From assembly GCF_000482805.1 (NCBI RefSeq), contig NZ_AXWT01000025.1, forward strand, positions 1 to 48,698: a stretch of DNA of 48,698 bases, written 5' to 3'. Each line of letters begins with the position of its first letter. Positions within the stretch are counted from its first letter, which is position 1. Source of the stretch: Deinococcus murrayi DSM 11303. GTDB taxonomy: Bacteria; Deinococcota; Deinococci; Deinococcales; Deinococcaceae. This document shows positions 36,587 through 48,107 of the stretch, piece after piece. The notes under the pieces were generated by a model. It saw only the letters and a program-made list of their open reading frames with translations, made no database searches and was not told where the DNA came from. A program made the position numbers and the translations under genes.

Positions 36587-37246
36587 TCAGTCAGCGTCTG
36601 TCTTGGCCATCCGCTCCAGCAGTGCCGCGCTCTCCTCCAGCCCCAGCCATGCCGCGAGCGCGCGCTCAAACTCGGCGTGCCGCTCGTGGTGGTAGAGCAG
36701 GCCGTGAAAGCCCGCTGCCTGCGCCGCCGCGATGTTCTCCGGCACGTCGTCCACAAAGGCGGTCCGCGCAGCGGGTACGCCCATTGCCTCCGCGAGGGCG
36801 GCGAAGGCGTCCGGGTGGGGTTTTTTCTGACGCAGCTCGTTGCTGAAGACCAAGGCGTCGAAGCGGGCGAAGCGGGGGTCGCCGCGCAGGTGATCGCTGA
36901 CGACGGGGTAGTTGTTGCTGAGCAACCCCACCCGCACCCCCGCCGGAATCCGGGCCAGGGTGGTGTACATCGGCCCGTTGTCGAGGACGCTGCCGAGGTA
37001 GAGGGCCTCAAACTCCGGGTAGGAGAGGGAGAGGCCCGTTTCGGCGGCGAGCACGTCCCAAAACTGCGGGAGGGTCCAGGCTCCCACCTCCAGTTGATGG
37101 ACGTGCCGGAAATAGCTGTCGCGCACGCGCTCGACCGGAACGCCCCCGCGCGCGGCGAGGCGGGCCGTCGAGCGGCCATCGAAGGTACCGATGGTAAAGA
37201 CGCCGCCCCAATCGAAGGCGACGTGACGGGCAAGCGGGTCGGTCAT
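36587..37246 (-). CDS. HAD-superfamily hydrolase (YihX-like subfamily IA)
   Basis: A 219-residue HAD phosphatase. Motif I is VAFDWGGVF with nucleophile Asp (the second Asp of the usual DxD is Gly, as in the YihX-type DxGGV group), motif II is GLLSNNYPVV, motif III is the Lys of RQKKPHPDAF, and motif IV is TAFVDDVPENIAAA. It probably hydrolyses a sugar or other small phosphate; substrate unknown. The ATG at 37246 is six bases after CATAAT (37253-37258), leaderless. It is divergent from nrnA, with only 57 bases between start codons. Confidence 0.9.
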   Translation of the reverse strand: MTDPLARHVAFDWGGVFTIGTFDGRSTARLAARGGVPVERVRDSYFRHVHQLEVGAWTLPQFWDVLAAETGLSLSYPEFEALYLGSVLDNGPMYTTLARIPAGVRVGLLSNNYPVVSDHLRGDPRFARFDALVFSNELRQKKPHPDAFAALAEAMGVPAARTAFVDDVPENIAAAQAAGFHGLLYHHERHAEFERALAAWLGLEESAALLERMAKTDAD

Positions 37247-37252
37247 GGGCCG

Positions 37253-37258
37253 ATTATG
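37253..37258 (-). promoter_or_regulatory. -10 box of the HAD gene
   Basis: CATAAT on the minus strand six bases before the ATG. Confidence 0.45.
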
Positions 37259-37290
37259 GGGGGAGTGGGGGACGGAGCAGGCGGCCCCCC

Positions 37291-37296
37291 TATACT
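37291..37296 (+). promoter_or_regulatory. -10 box of the DHH phosphoesterase gene
   Basis: TATACT seven bases before the GTG start; leaderless. Confidence 0.55.
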
Positions 37297-37303
37297 CGGT
37301 GCT

Positions 37304-38335
37304 GTGAGCGCCCAGAATGACGCCCTTTCGTCCTACGCGCAGGCCGTGCAGGCGGTCGCCGAGAGCCTGCGGGCACACCCCGGCCCGGTGGTCGTGCTCT
37401 CGCACGAAAACCCCGACGGGGACGCGCTGGGCAGCGTGCTGGGGCTAGCGCGGGCGCTGCGGGCGCTGGGGCGCGAGGTGTTCGTGCCGATGGAGGCGCC
37501 GCGCTACCTGCGTTTCCTGGTGCGGGAGGGCGAGGTCATCCCGGCGCTGGCCGGGTGGCCGCGCGGAGCGCTGGCTGCCGTGCTGGACGTGGACAACAAC
37601 GACCCCACGCGAGTGGCGGGGGCGGACCTCGCGGCCTTTGACGGCCCGGTGGTCAATATCGACCATCACGGCACCAACCGCCGCCGGGCGACCGCCCTGC
37701 TGGTCGACCCCAGTGTTCCCGCCACGGCCATGCTGGTGGCGGACGTGGTGGACGCGCTGGGCGCACCCTGGTCCGAGCAGGTCGCCACCCCGCTGATGCT
37801 GGGGCTGAACACCGATACCGGGTCCTTCCGCTTTGACAGCGTGACCCCCCGGACCTTTGAGACGGCGGCCCGCCTGCTCGCGCACGGGGCACGGCTGGGC
37901 TGGATCAACGACAACCTGAACCAGAACCCGCGTTCCTACTACCTCTTGCTGCGCGAGGTGCTGGACACGATGGAGTTCTTATACGGGGGCCGGGTCGTGC
38001 TCGCCCGCGTGGATGGGGCGATGCTCGCGCGGGCCGGGTCCACCTGGGAGGACGTGGAATCCTACGTCAATCTCCTGCGCGGCGCGGAGGGCGCGGTCCT
38101 CGCCGTGATGGTCAAGGACTACGGGGACCGCGTGAAGCTCTCGCTGCGTTCGCGGGGGGGCGTCAGCGCTCAGAATGTCGCCGTGGCGCTGGGCGGGGGC
38201 GGCCACGTCCCGGCGGCGGGCGCGAGCCTCCCCGGACCCTACGCCGAGGCCCGCCAGCAGCTCGAAGCCGCCATCGCCGCCGAGCTGCGCCGAGCCGGGC
38301 TGGAGGAAGCTGGGGCAGAGGCTTCGGCGGAGTAA
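37304..38335 (+). CDS. DHH/DHHA1 phosphoesterase, NrnA-like oligoribonuclease
   Basis: A 343-residue bifunctional oligoribonuclease/pAp-phosphatase type protein. SHENPDGDALGSV (34-46) and VLDVDNND carry metal ligands, NIDHHGTN holds the DHH motif (119-121), LMLGLNTDTGSF follows, and the DHHA1 substrate domain has VKLSLRSRGGVSAQNVAVALGGGGHVPAAG. It should degrade nanoRNAs and possibly pAp. The start is the GTG at 37304 seven bases after a TATACT box; the open frame back to 36467 is antisense to the HAD gene and is discarded. An acidic C-terminal tail (EEAGAEASAE) ends it. Confidence 0.92.
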   Translation: MSAQNDALSSYAQAVQAVAESLRAHPGPVVVLSHENPDGDALGSVLGLARALRALGREVFVPMEAPRYLRFLVREGEVIPALAGWPRGALAAVLDVDNNDPTRVAGADLAAFDGPVVNIDHHGTNRRRATALLVDPSVPATAMLVADVVDALGAPWSEQVATPLMLGLNTDTGSFRFDSVTPRTFETAARLLAHGARLGWINDNLNQNPRSYYLLLREVLDTMEFLYGGRVVLARVDGAMLARAGSTWEDVESYVNLLRGAEGAVLAVMVKDYGDRVKLSLRSRGGVSAQNVAVALGGGGHVPAAGASLPGPYAEARQQLEAAIAAELRRAGLEEAGAEASAE

Positions 38336-38341
38336 TCCGCG

Positions 38342-39484
38342 CTAGGGCGACCTCCCCTGCTCCAGCACCGCCTGGAGTCCCGCGCCAATCCAGGCGAAGG
38401 CGCGGCGGGTGTTCGGCATGGTGTAGGTCTCCTGCGCCCCGTGTTGCATGAAGGCGTAGACGAAGTGCCGCCCATCTTTGGTCCGCAGGTAGCCGCTGTA
38501 GGTCAGTAGCCGCCAGCCGTTGCCGCCCTTGCCCGCAAAGGCGGCCACCTGCCCGGCAACCTCTGGGGGCAGGGCCGAGCGCCCGTAGCCCATCGCCGCG
38601 ACCTCGCGTTGCCAGGCGAGGCTGCTCGGCGAGAGGCCAGAGCGCAGGTGCTGGTGCGCGAGCAGGGTGGCGAACTCGTAGGGGGTGCTGAGGTTGTGGA
38701 CCCGCAGGTCGGCGGCGGGGTCGGGCGTTCCTTCAAAATAAGCGTTCAGCCGATTTTGAAGGACATCGGCCCGCAGGCGCTGGGCATCGGCGTCGATGGC
38801 GGTCGCCAGCCGCAGCCGCTCGGAACCCGTGGCCCCCTCCCAGCCCGTCCCCGCAAGAAAGGCGGGCGAGGAGCCAGTTTGGGCGGCCCACCACGCCTTG
38901 GTGGGCAGAATCAGGCGGGTGCGGCACAGGCCCAGCTCGTCCGCGAGGGCCTGCACCGTCCCCAGCCCGACTCGGCGGTGGAGCAGGTCGGTCGCGGTGT
39001 TGTCACTGTGGCGCATCATCCGCTCGGTGAGGTCGCGGACACTGCTGCCGTCGTAGGGATAGTCGCCGAGGCTCTGTTGGGCGTCCGTCACGTCGAACCG
39101 CTCGCCCGGCGAGAGCCGCCCGGCGTCCACCTCGCGCAGCACCGCCCAGAGCACCGCCTGTTTGTAGGTGCTGGCGAGGGGAAACACGTCGTCTGCGTGG
39201 TGGGCCACCGCTCGCCGGGGGCGCAGGGTCGCGGGGTCGAGTTCGGCCACCCACAAGCCCAGCCGTCCGCTGAGGGGCTGGGGCGGTGCGGGAGCGGGCG
39301 CGGCGGCGGGGGCGGGACCGAGGCAGGGGGGCGCGGGCGCTTCAGCGGGGGCAGCCACGGTCACGAGGGAGGGTGCAGCGGCGGCAGGGGCCGGGTCGGG
39401 ACGCCGCGCCGCCCACACCCCCGCGAGGACAAGGGCCAGCAGCACGTAGCGCCCCTTGTTGCGCAGGGCGGGGGGCGGAGCCAC
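38342..39484 (-). CDS. Secreted class A beta-lactamase-like serine hydrolase
   Basis: A 380-residue protein. An N-terminal membrane anchor/signal ([16 protein letters not shown], about 13-28) is followed by an Ala/Pro-rich linker (about 30-72) and a beta-lactamase/transpeptidase-like domain with the serine motif LASTYK (Ser105, Lys108), the SDN motif RHSDNTATD (160-162) and the KTG-type GKGGNGWRL. All three motifs are present, so an active serine acyl-enzyme is plausible, either as a penicillin-degrading enzyme or a peptidoglycan-related hydrolase. The second-lysine triad is KGG rather than KTG. The start is GTG at 39484, four bases from the stop of the DegV gene upstream on the same strand. 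Confidence 0.88.
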   Translation of the reverse strand: MAPPPALRNKGRYVLLALVLAGVWAARRPDPAPAAAAPSLVTVAAPAEAPAPPCLGPAPAAAPAPAPPQPLSGRLGLWVAELDPATLRPRRAVAHHADDVFPLASTYKQAVLWAVLREVDAGRLSPGERFDVTDAQQSLGDYPYDGSSVRDLTERMMRHSDNTATDLLHRRVGLGTVQALADELGLCRTRLILPTKAWWAAQTGSSPAFLAGTGWEGATGSERLRLATAIDADAQRLRADVLQNRLNAYFEGTPDPAADLRVHNLSTPYEFATLLAHQHLRSGLSPSSLAWQREVAAMGYGRSALPPEVAGQVAAFAGKGGNGWRLLTYSGYLRTKDGRHFVYAFMQHGAQETYTMPNTRRAFAWIGAGLQAVLEQGRSP

Positions 39485-39487
39485 AGC

Positions 39488-40333
39488 TCAGGCCGTCAGC
39501 GGCTCCAGCGCGGCCCCGACCGTCCCCGGCCCCACGTGCGTGGCGATGACGGCCCCGATGAAATGATCGCCCAGGTCTTCAAAAGCGACGCCCCGCAGCC
39601 CATCGCGAATCTCCTGCCGGGTCGCCTCGCCGCCCAGGGTCGAGAGGAAGGTGACGCGAGCGCCGCCGTGGGCCTCCACGTACTTGCGAATGTGGTCCAC
39701 AAGGTCCTGCACGACCTTCTTGCTGCCGCGCACCCGTCCGGCGGCCTCGACCCGGCCCGCCTTCACCGTCAGGATGGGCTTGATGTTCAGCAGGCCGCCC
39801 AGCAGCGCCGTGGCCCCCCCGATGCGCCCGTTGGCCCGCAAAAAGTCGAGGGTATCGACGGTGAAGCGGATGTCGGTCTTCGCGGCGACCCGCTCCAGCT
39901 CGCCGATGATGTCGGCCATGGGGCGGCCTTCTGCGGCCCGCTGCGCGGCTCGCAGCGCTTGCATGCCCAGGCCCAGGCTGGCCGAGCGGCTGTCCAGAAC
40001 CGTGACCCGCCCGCCGAAGTCCTGCGCGGCGAGCCGGGCACTGCCCACCGTCCCCGACAGCAGGCCGCTGATGTGAATGCTCAGAACCTCATCCGCCGAG
40101 CGCAGCGCTTCTTCATAGACGGCGGCAAACTCGGCGGGGCTGGGCTGAGAGGTGCTGGGGGTCTTCTGGCCCGCTTTGATGCCCGCAAAGAGGTCGGCGG
40201 GCGTGATGTCGATGCCGTCTTTGTACATCTGGCCGCCGAAGTGAACGTACAGCGGCACGCTGCGAATCCCGTACTGTCCGCGCAGTTCCGGGCTGAGGTC
40301 ACTGGTCGAGTCGGTGACGATGGCGATGGTCAT
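39488..40333 (-). CDS. DegV family protein (second copy)
   Basis: A 281-residue DegV-type fatty-acid-binding protein. [44 protein letters not shown], the [16 protein letters not shown] segment and [19 protein letters not shown] are as in FakB-like proteins. It differs considerably from the copy at 13480, so the two are old paralogues, perhaps binding different acyl chains. The ATG at 40333 is chosen over the ATG at 40342 because TAAGAT (40341-40346) forms a -10 box seven bases before it and would overlap the earlier start. Confidence 0.92.
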   Translation of the reverse strand: MTIAIVTDSTSDLSPELRGQYGIRSVPLYVHFGGQMYKDGIDITPADLFAGIKAGQKTPSTSQPSPAEFAAVYEEALRSADEVLSIHISGLLSGTVGSARLAAQDFGGRVTVLDSRSASLGLGMQALRAAQRAAEGRPMADIIGELERVAAKTDIRFTVDTLDFLRANGRIGGATALLGGLLNIKPILTVKAGRVEAAGRVRGSKKVVQDLVDHIRKYVEAHGGARVTFLSTLGGEATRQEIRDGLRGVAFEDLGDHFIGAVIATHVGPGTVGAALEPLTA

Positions 40334-40340
40334 GAGGGGC

Positions 40341-40346
40341 ATCTTA
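40341..40346 (-). promoter_or_regulatory. -10 box of the second DegV gene
   Basis: TAAGAT on the minus strand seven bases before the ATG at 40333. Confidence 0.5.
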
Positions 40347-40350
40347 ACGC

Positions 40351-40400
40351 GGGGCGGGCGTTTTCGGCGGCCCGCCGCGCGGCAGGCAAAACGCCGCCCC
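40351..40400. repeat. GC-rich inverted repeat upstream of the second DegV gene
   Basis: GGGGCGGGCGTTTT (40351-40364) is complementary, with one mismatch, to AAAACGCCGCCCC (40388-40400), with a GC-rich centre. It lies next to the noncoding repeat at 40433-40569 and may be a terminator for one of the flanking genes. Confidence 0.45.
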
Positions 40401-40432
40401 TCTGGACGGCGTGTCAGAGGCGGCGGAAGGGG

Positions 40433-40566
40433 TCATACGGTTTCCGTCCAATCCGCTATTGAATCGGGAGGACACCGATTCAATACCTCCTTTTCCGGCA
40501 ACCGTTTTTTCCTCCTCGCTCTGCTCGGATTGAACAGTGATACGAACTGTTCAATCGGAATCCATA

Positions 40567-40569
<3 letters not shown>
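40433..40569. repeat. Small noncoding repeat (SNR-like) with terminal and internal inverted repeats
   Basis: A 137-base AT-richer element. Its ends, TCATACGGTTTCCG and, read inward from the other side, TGATATGGATTCCG, match at 11 of 14 positions. Inside are two perfect 11-bp inverted repeats: TATTGAATCGG/CCGATTCAATA (40457-40485) and GATTGAACAGT/ACTGTTCAATC (40528-40556). This matches, from memory, the small dispersed repeats of Deinococcus genomes. Its right terminus supplies the TGA stop codon of the Fe-S gene (40567-40569, minus strand). Confidence 0.8.
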
Positions 40570-43710
<3,141 letters not shown>

Positions 43711-43775
43711 GGGCGGGGCCTCCTAGGGATGGGCACGGCAGACAATCTTGAACCCGGTCAAAGAATCGGCTGGGA

Positions 43776-43781
43776 GTATAG
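43776..43781 (-). promoter_or_regulatory. -10 box of the Fe-S gene
   Basis: TATACT on the minus strand, about 65 bases before the TTG start, giving a leadered transcript; consistent with the use of a strong ribosome-binding site. Confidence 0.4.
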
Positions 43782-43871
43782 CGGGGTGTGGGGGAAAGGA
43801 AGGGCCGTTGGGTCCAGTCTACGCGGGCCAGGGGTGACGCAGATGCCGCTGCGGCCCGCCCGCCGACCCGT

Positions 43872-43877
43872 TAAGCT
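43872..43877 (+). promoter_or_regulatory. -10 box of the DUF2726 gene
   Basis: TAAGCT seven bases before the ATG at 43885. Confidence 0.45.
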
Positions 43878-43884
43878 CCTGCGC

Positions 43885-44415
43885 ATGGCTCCCCTCGGTT
43901 GTCTCGCCAGCCTGTTCGGGGTTCGGGAAACGCCCCGCCCTTCGTCTGCGCCCCCACCGCAGGCCCAGACAGGCACGTCCCCGCACAGTCCGGTGCCGGG
44001 CCGCCTGCCCGTGGAGGTCAAACGGTATTTCTTCAGCCGGGACGAACGCGCCTTTTTCGGGGCGCTGGAGGAAGCGCTGGCGGGCACCCCCTACCGGGTC
44101 TTTCCCAATGTGCGGCTCAACGACCTCTTTCGCATCACCGTGCAGGAGGGGCGGGGGGCCACCTATGCCCGGCTGCGGGATAAGCACGTGGACTTCCTGA
44201 TTGTGGACGGCGCGGCGGCGTACCGCCCGGTCCTCGCCATCGAGCTGGACGGGGCCTCGCACGCGAGCGAGCAGCAGCAGCACCGGGACGCGGTCAAGGA
44301 CGTGGCCTTCCGCTCGGCGGGGTTGCGGCTGGTGCGCCTGCCCTCGCAGGTGTACTCGGCGGGAGAACTGCGCGAGCGCTTGCGGGGCGAACTGTCCCCC
44401 CTCCCCCCGCGCTAG
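43885..44415 (+). CDS. DUF2726 domain protein (nuclease-fold, putative)
   Basis: A 176-residue protein whose C-terminal two thirds match the DUF2726 pattern: VEVKRYFFSRDERAFFGALEEAL, YRVFPNVRLNDLF, HVDFLIVDGAAAYRPVLAIELDGASH, then DVAFRSAGLRLVRLP. The DFLI...IELDG...H segment is the PD-(D/E)XK/restriction-endonuclease-like core seen in this domain, so a nuclease role is suspected but not shown. Residues 1-45 are a Pro/Ala-rich linker. The ATG at 43885 is favoured by a TAAGCT box seven bases upstream; the large open frame extending back to 41350 is antisense to the Fe-S gene. Confidence 0.8.
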   Translation: MAPLGCLASLFGVRETPRPSSAPPPQAQTGTSPHSPVPGRLPVEVKRYFFSRDERAFFGALEEALAGTPYRVFPNVRLNDLFRITVQEGRGATYARLRDKHVDFLIVDGAAAYRPVLAIELDGASHASEQQQHRDAVKDVAFRSAGLRLVRLPSQVYSAGELRERLRGELSPLPPR

Positions 44416-44430
44416 GCACCCCGCACGCGC

Positions 44431-44436
44431 TACCCT
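44431..44436 (+). promoter_or_regulatory. -10 box of the MoxR-type gene
   Basis: TACCCT seven bases before the GTG at 44444. Confidence 0.45.
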
Positions 44437-44443
44437 CTCCCCC

Positions 44444-45466
<1,023 letters not shown>

Positions 45467-45482
45467 GGGTGGCCAGTCGCTC

Positions 45483-45539
45483 GTGGCGTGTGGCTCGTAC
45501 AGGGGGGGCTTGGTCCACGAGCCACAGGCCACACGCCAC
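45483..45539. repeat. Long inverted repeat between the MoxR and VWA genes
   Basis: GTGGCGTGTGGCTCGT (45483-45498) can pair with ACGAGCCAC (45517-45525) and with CCACACGCCAC (45529-45539), giving two overlapping 9- and 11-bp stems. The 3' arm looks like a partly duplicated sequence. It could be an attenuator or transcript-processing site between the two genes. Confidence 0.55.
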
Positions 45540-45560
45540 CCGCGGGGGCCGGAGGTGCCC

Positions 45561-46688
45561 ATGACCGACCTCCAGCCCTTGATTTCCGCCTCCCGCCTCC
45601 GCCTGCGCGGCAAGTCTGCCTTTTTCGCCACCCTGCTGCTGCACGCCGAGTTCGTGCCCTCGCGGGAGGTCGCGGCGGCGGGCACGGACGGCGAGCGGGT
45701 GTACGTCAATCCGGAGGTGGCGGCCAGCCTCCCGCCCGACATGCTCGACGGCCTCTTGCTGCACGAGGTGCTGCACGCGGCGCTCTCGCACGTGCCGCGC
45801 CGGGGACCGCGCGAGAAGGGGCGCTGGAACCGCGCCGCCGACACCATCGTCAACGGGATGGTCGCCGCCGCCGGACTGCCGCTGCCGCCGGGGGCGCGGC
45901 GGGACGAGCACCTGGAGCGCCTCAGCGTGGAGGAGGTCTACACGGCGCTGGAAGGGTATGAACCGCAGGACGGCGACGAGGAAGCGGGCGACCTGCTCGA
46001 CGGCCCGCCCTCCGACGCTCCGCCCCGCGAGGGCAAACCGGGCGGGCAGGCGGCGCGGCAGTGGCAGCAGGCCCTCGCGCAGGCCCGCAGCGTGGAGGCG
46101 ATGGCGGGGCAGGGGCAAGACCCGCTGGGGGCGCACCGCGACCTCGCTCGGCTCTCTCCAGCGCGGCTGGACTGGCGAGCGCAACTGTGGCGATTTCTGG
46201 CCCGCACCCCCGTGGATTTCGGGGGCTTCGACCGCCGCTTCGTGGGGCGGGGGCTGTACCTGGAAGCGCTCGACGACGAGTCGCTCACCGCCCTCGTCGC
46301 CGTGGACACCTCCGGCAGCGTGGACGACGCGGCGGTGCGGGCGCTCGTCGCCGAGGTGCAGGGGGTGCTGGGGGCGTACCCGCACGTCCGGGCAACCCTC
46401 TACTACGCCGATACGGAGGCCTACGGCCCCTTTGAACTGCGCCCCGGCGACCCCATTCCTGACCCGGTGGGCGGCGGCGGCACCGACTTCCGGCCCATCT
46501 TCGCGCTGGCGGACACGCACGAGCCGGACGTGCTGATTTACCTCACCGACGGCTACGGCGACTTTCCGGAGAAGGCCCCCCGGATGCCCACCCTGTGGGT
46601 GGTGCCCCCCGGCGGGCTGGAGGACGAGGGCTTCCCGTTCGGGGACGTGCTGCGGCTGGCCGAGGAGGGCGGGGACTTTACGGCCTGA
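45561..46688 (+). CDS. DUF2201/VWA-like metallopeptidase-fold protein
   Basis: A 375-residue protein. Part one (about 1-130) has a putative metallopeptidase motif LLLHEVLHAALSH (HExxH at 68-72, further His77). Part two (about 245-375) is VWA-like with the MIDAS sequence VDTSGSVDDAAV (249-253), the GGGTDF loop and LIYLTDGYGD. This DUF2201 layout commonly partners a MoxR ATPase, as here. Between them is a Gln/Ala-rich linker. The ATG at 45561 is the start; the in-frame ATG at 45483 lies in the inverted repeat. Whether it acts as a protease, or only as an assembly factor, is unknown. Confidence 0.87.
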   Translation: MTDLQPLISASRLRLRGKSAFFATLLLHAEFVPSREVAAAGTDGERVYVNPEVAASLPPDMLDGLLLHEVLHAALSHVPRRGPREKGRWNRAADTIVNGMVAAAGLPLPPGARRDEHLERLSVEEVYTALEGYEPQDGDEEAGDLLDGPPSDAPPREGKPGGQAARQWQQALAQARSVEAMAGQGQDPLGAHRDLARLSPARLDWRAQLWRFLARTPVDFGGFDRRFVGRGLYLEALDDESLTALVAVDTSGSVDDAAVRALVAEVQGVLGAYPHVRATLYYADTEAYGPFELRPGDPIPDPVGGGGTDFRPIFALADTHEPDVLIYLTDGYGDFPEKAPRMPTLWVVPPGGLEDEGFPFGDVLRLAEEGGDFTA

Positions 46689-47367
46689 GGCCGGTGCGGA
46701 CCATGGAAGCTTCGGCCCCGCCGTCCGGGGCGTGTGCCTCCGCCCACTTCGCGGCAGCCTCGGTGTCGTAGGGCGTGCGGCGAAAGGTCACGTTCCAGAC
46801 CCCGGCGCGGCGCTCCAGCAGCACCCAGCGGGCCGCAGGGTCGCCGTCCTTCTGGCGCGAGACCGCCCCCGCATTCACCAGGGTCACCCCGTCCCGCGTC
46901 CAAATCGCCTCGGTGTGGGTGTGCCCCACGACGACCACCCGAACTCCGGGCCAGTCCTGGAGGCGGGCCAGCTTCTCCCCGTCGGGGAGGTGGAAGAGGG
47001 CTTCCGAGGCGTCCTGCGGGCTGCCGTGGGCCAGAAGCACTTCCCCCTCTCCCACCAGAGCGGTCCGGGGCAGGGCGGCGAGTTCGGGGGGCACGCCGCC
47101 AAGCTGCCCTTCCAGGAACTCGCGGGAGGCGCGCGTGTCGGCCTCCAGCTCGGCAGGGTGGGCGAGCAGGTATTCGTCCGTATTCCCCCGCACGGTGGGG
47201 GGCGCGTGCTCGCGCTGCAAGGCCCAAGCGCCCGCCGGGTCGGCCATGCCCCACACGGTGTCTCCGAGGTTGAAGGTGGCGTCGGGACTCGCGGCGCGGA
47301 TATCGGCCAGCACCGCCTCCAGCGCGGGGCGGTTGCCGTGAACGTCGGTCAGGATGGCGAGGCGCAT
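46678..47367 (-). CDS. Metallophosphoesterase (calcineurin-like)
   Basis: A 229-residue phosphoesterase with the whole metal motif set: AILTDVHGNRPAL (DxH), FNLGDTVWGMADP (GDxxG), VRGNTDEYLLA (GNxD), VLLAHGSP and VVVGHTHTEAI (GHxH). It resembles the YfcE/MJ0936-type phosphodiesterases; substrate unknown. The ATG at 47367 lies six bases after TATCCT (47374-47379), leaderless. Its last 11 bases overlap the end of the convergent DUF2201/VWA gene. Confidence 0.93.
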   Translation of the reverse strand: MRLAILTDVHGNRPALEAVLADIRAASPDATFNLGDTVWGMADPAGAWALQREHAPPTVRGNTDEYLLAHPAELEADTRASREFLEGQLGGVPPELAALPRTALVGEGEVLLAHGSPQDASEALFHLPDGEKLARLQDWPGVRVVVVGHTHTEAIWTRDGVTLVNAGAVSRQKDGDPAARWVLLERRAGVWNVTFRRTPYDTEAAAKWAEAHAPDGGAEASMVRTGLRP

Positions 47368-47373
47368 GGGGAG

Positions 47374-47379
47374 AGGATA
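47374..47379 (-). promoter_or_regulatory. -10 box of the metallophosphoesterase gene
   Basis: TATCCT on the minus strand six bases before the ATG. Confidence 0.5.
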
Positions 47380-47457
47380 GCGGCCCGCCGCCAGCGACCT
47401 GCCGCCAGTGGCCGCCACCACTTCCACTTCTGACATCTTTCAGTTTTAGAAAAGCAC

Positions 47458-47518
47458 GTCCAGCACGGCTTCCTCCCTCAAGATGAGGGTGTGAAAAGGA
47501 AAAATGACCGTGCTGGAC
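47458..47518 (+). repeat. Inverted repeat in the left region of the IS4-like element
   Basis: GTCCAGCACGG (47458-47468) and CCGTGCTGGAC (47508-47518) are perfect inverted repeats, with an inner CCCTC/GAGGG stem (47475-47489). It lies just before the transposase start at 47533 and probably includes the element's end or a cap on outside transcription. The exact terminus is not determined. Confidence 0.5.
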
Positions 47519-47532
47519 AGCTTTATTCTGCC

Positions 47533-48044
47533 ATGCTCACCTCCTGTTCCCGCAAGCAGCATCGGGACAACCTGCAGGTTGTCCTGAGCTGCTTCCTGGA
47601 AGCGCTGGGCGTCTCCCGTTTCCATGCCTCCACCGCCAAGTCGCCGGGGGCCATCAGCCGCTTTCTCAATCACCAGCGCTGGAGTTTGCGCACCCTCCTG
47701 CGGGTGATGCGTCAGCACGCCCTGGACACGTTTCAGGCGTACCTGCGTGGCCCATGGTGTACCCTTCTCCTGAGCCGAGTCTCTACTCGAAACCGTCCAA
47801 ACTTTGGGGCCAGCCCACCTGCGTGGACGCCGAGGGCGTCCACCGCTCATTGAGGTCATCGTGGACACGACCTCCATTGCCAAAGAAGGCGTGTTTGCCG
47901 AACTGGACGGCTGGATTCACACCCTGAACCGCGTGCGTGGCCTCCACGTCGTGCTGCTGTACCTGTGTTGTGGCGATCTCCGCTTGCCCTGGGGGTTCAA
48001 GATTTGGCGTGGGAAAGCCACGTCATCTCCCTCAGACTTGGCCT
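47533..48044 (+). pseudogene. IS4-like (DDE) transposase, N-terminal part, interrupted and truncated
   Basis: The gene codes MLTSCSRKQHRDNLQVVLSC..., an N-terminal region typical of a Deinococcus IS4-group transposase. It is interrupted at 47751 by a 66-base copy of the edge repeat. Removing that copy and one arm of the 10-base repeat rejoins YLRGRRGRPPLIEVIVD in frame, with the catalytic Asp region (VIVDTTSIAKEG). The frame goes on with LDGWIHTLNRVRGLHVVLLYLCCGDLRLPWGFKIWRGK and is then cut at about 48045 by another copy of the repeat in the opposite orientation. The second and third catalytic residues are missing. Confidence 0.85.
47750..47819 (+). repeat. Edge repeat copy B (66 bp) with 10-bp direct flanking repeats
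   Basis: It interrupts the IS4-like transposase. ACCTGCGTGG is present at 47741-47750 and again at 47817-47826, enclosing 66 bases that are identical to 27-92. Excision restores the open frame, which supports an insertion with target duplication. Confidence 0.85.
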
Positions 48045-48107
48045 TGGGCTGGCCCCAAAGTTTGGACGGTTTCGAGTAGAGACTCGGCTCAGGAGAAGGG
48101 TACACCA
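48045..48107 (-). repeat. Edge repeat copy C
   Basis: Reverse complement of copy A over 63 bases (TGGTGTACC ... CAGCCCA). It is continuous with the 3' end of the IS3-family remnant: the transposase stop codon (TGA) lies within it. No flanking duplication was seen. Confidence 0.8.

Noticed and set aside
34872..36695. A 607-residue plus-strand open frame antisense to aceB
   Set aside because: Malate synthase motifs are clear on the minus strand; the antisense product has no recognisable domain.
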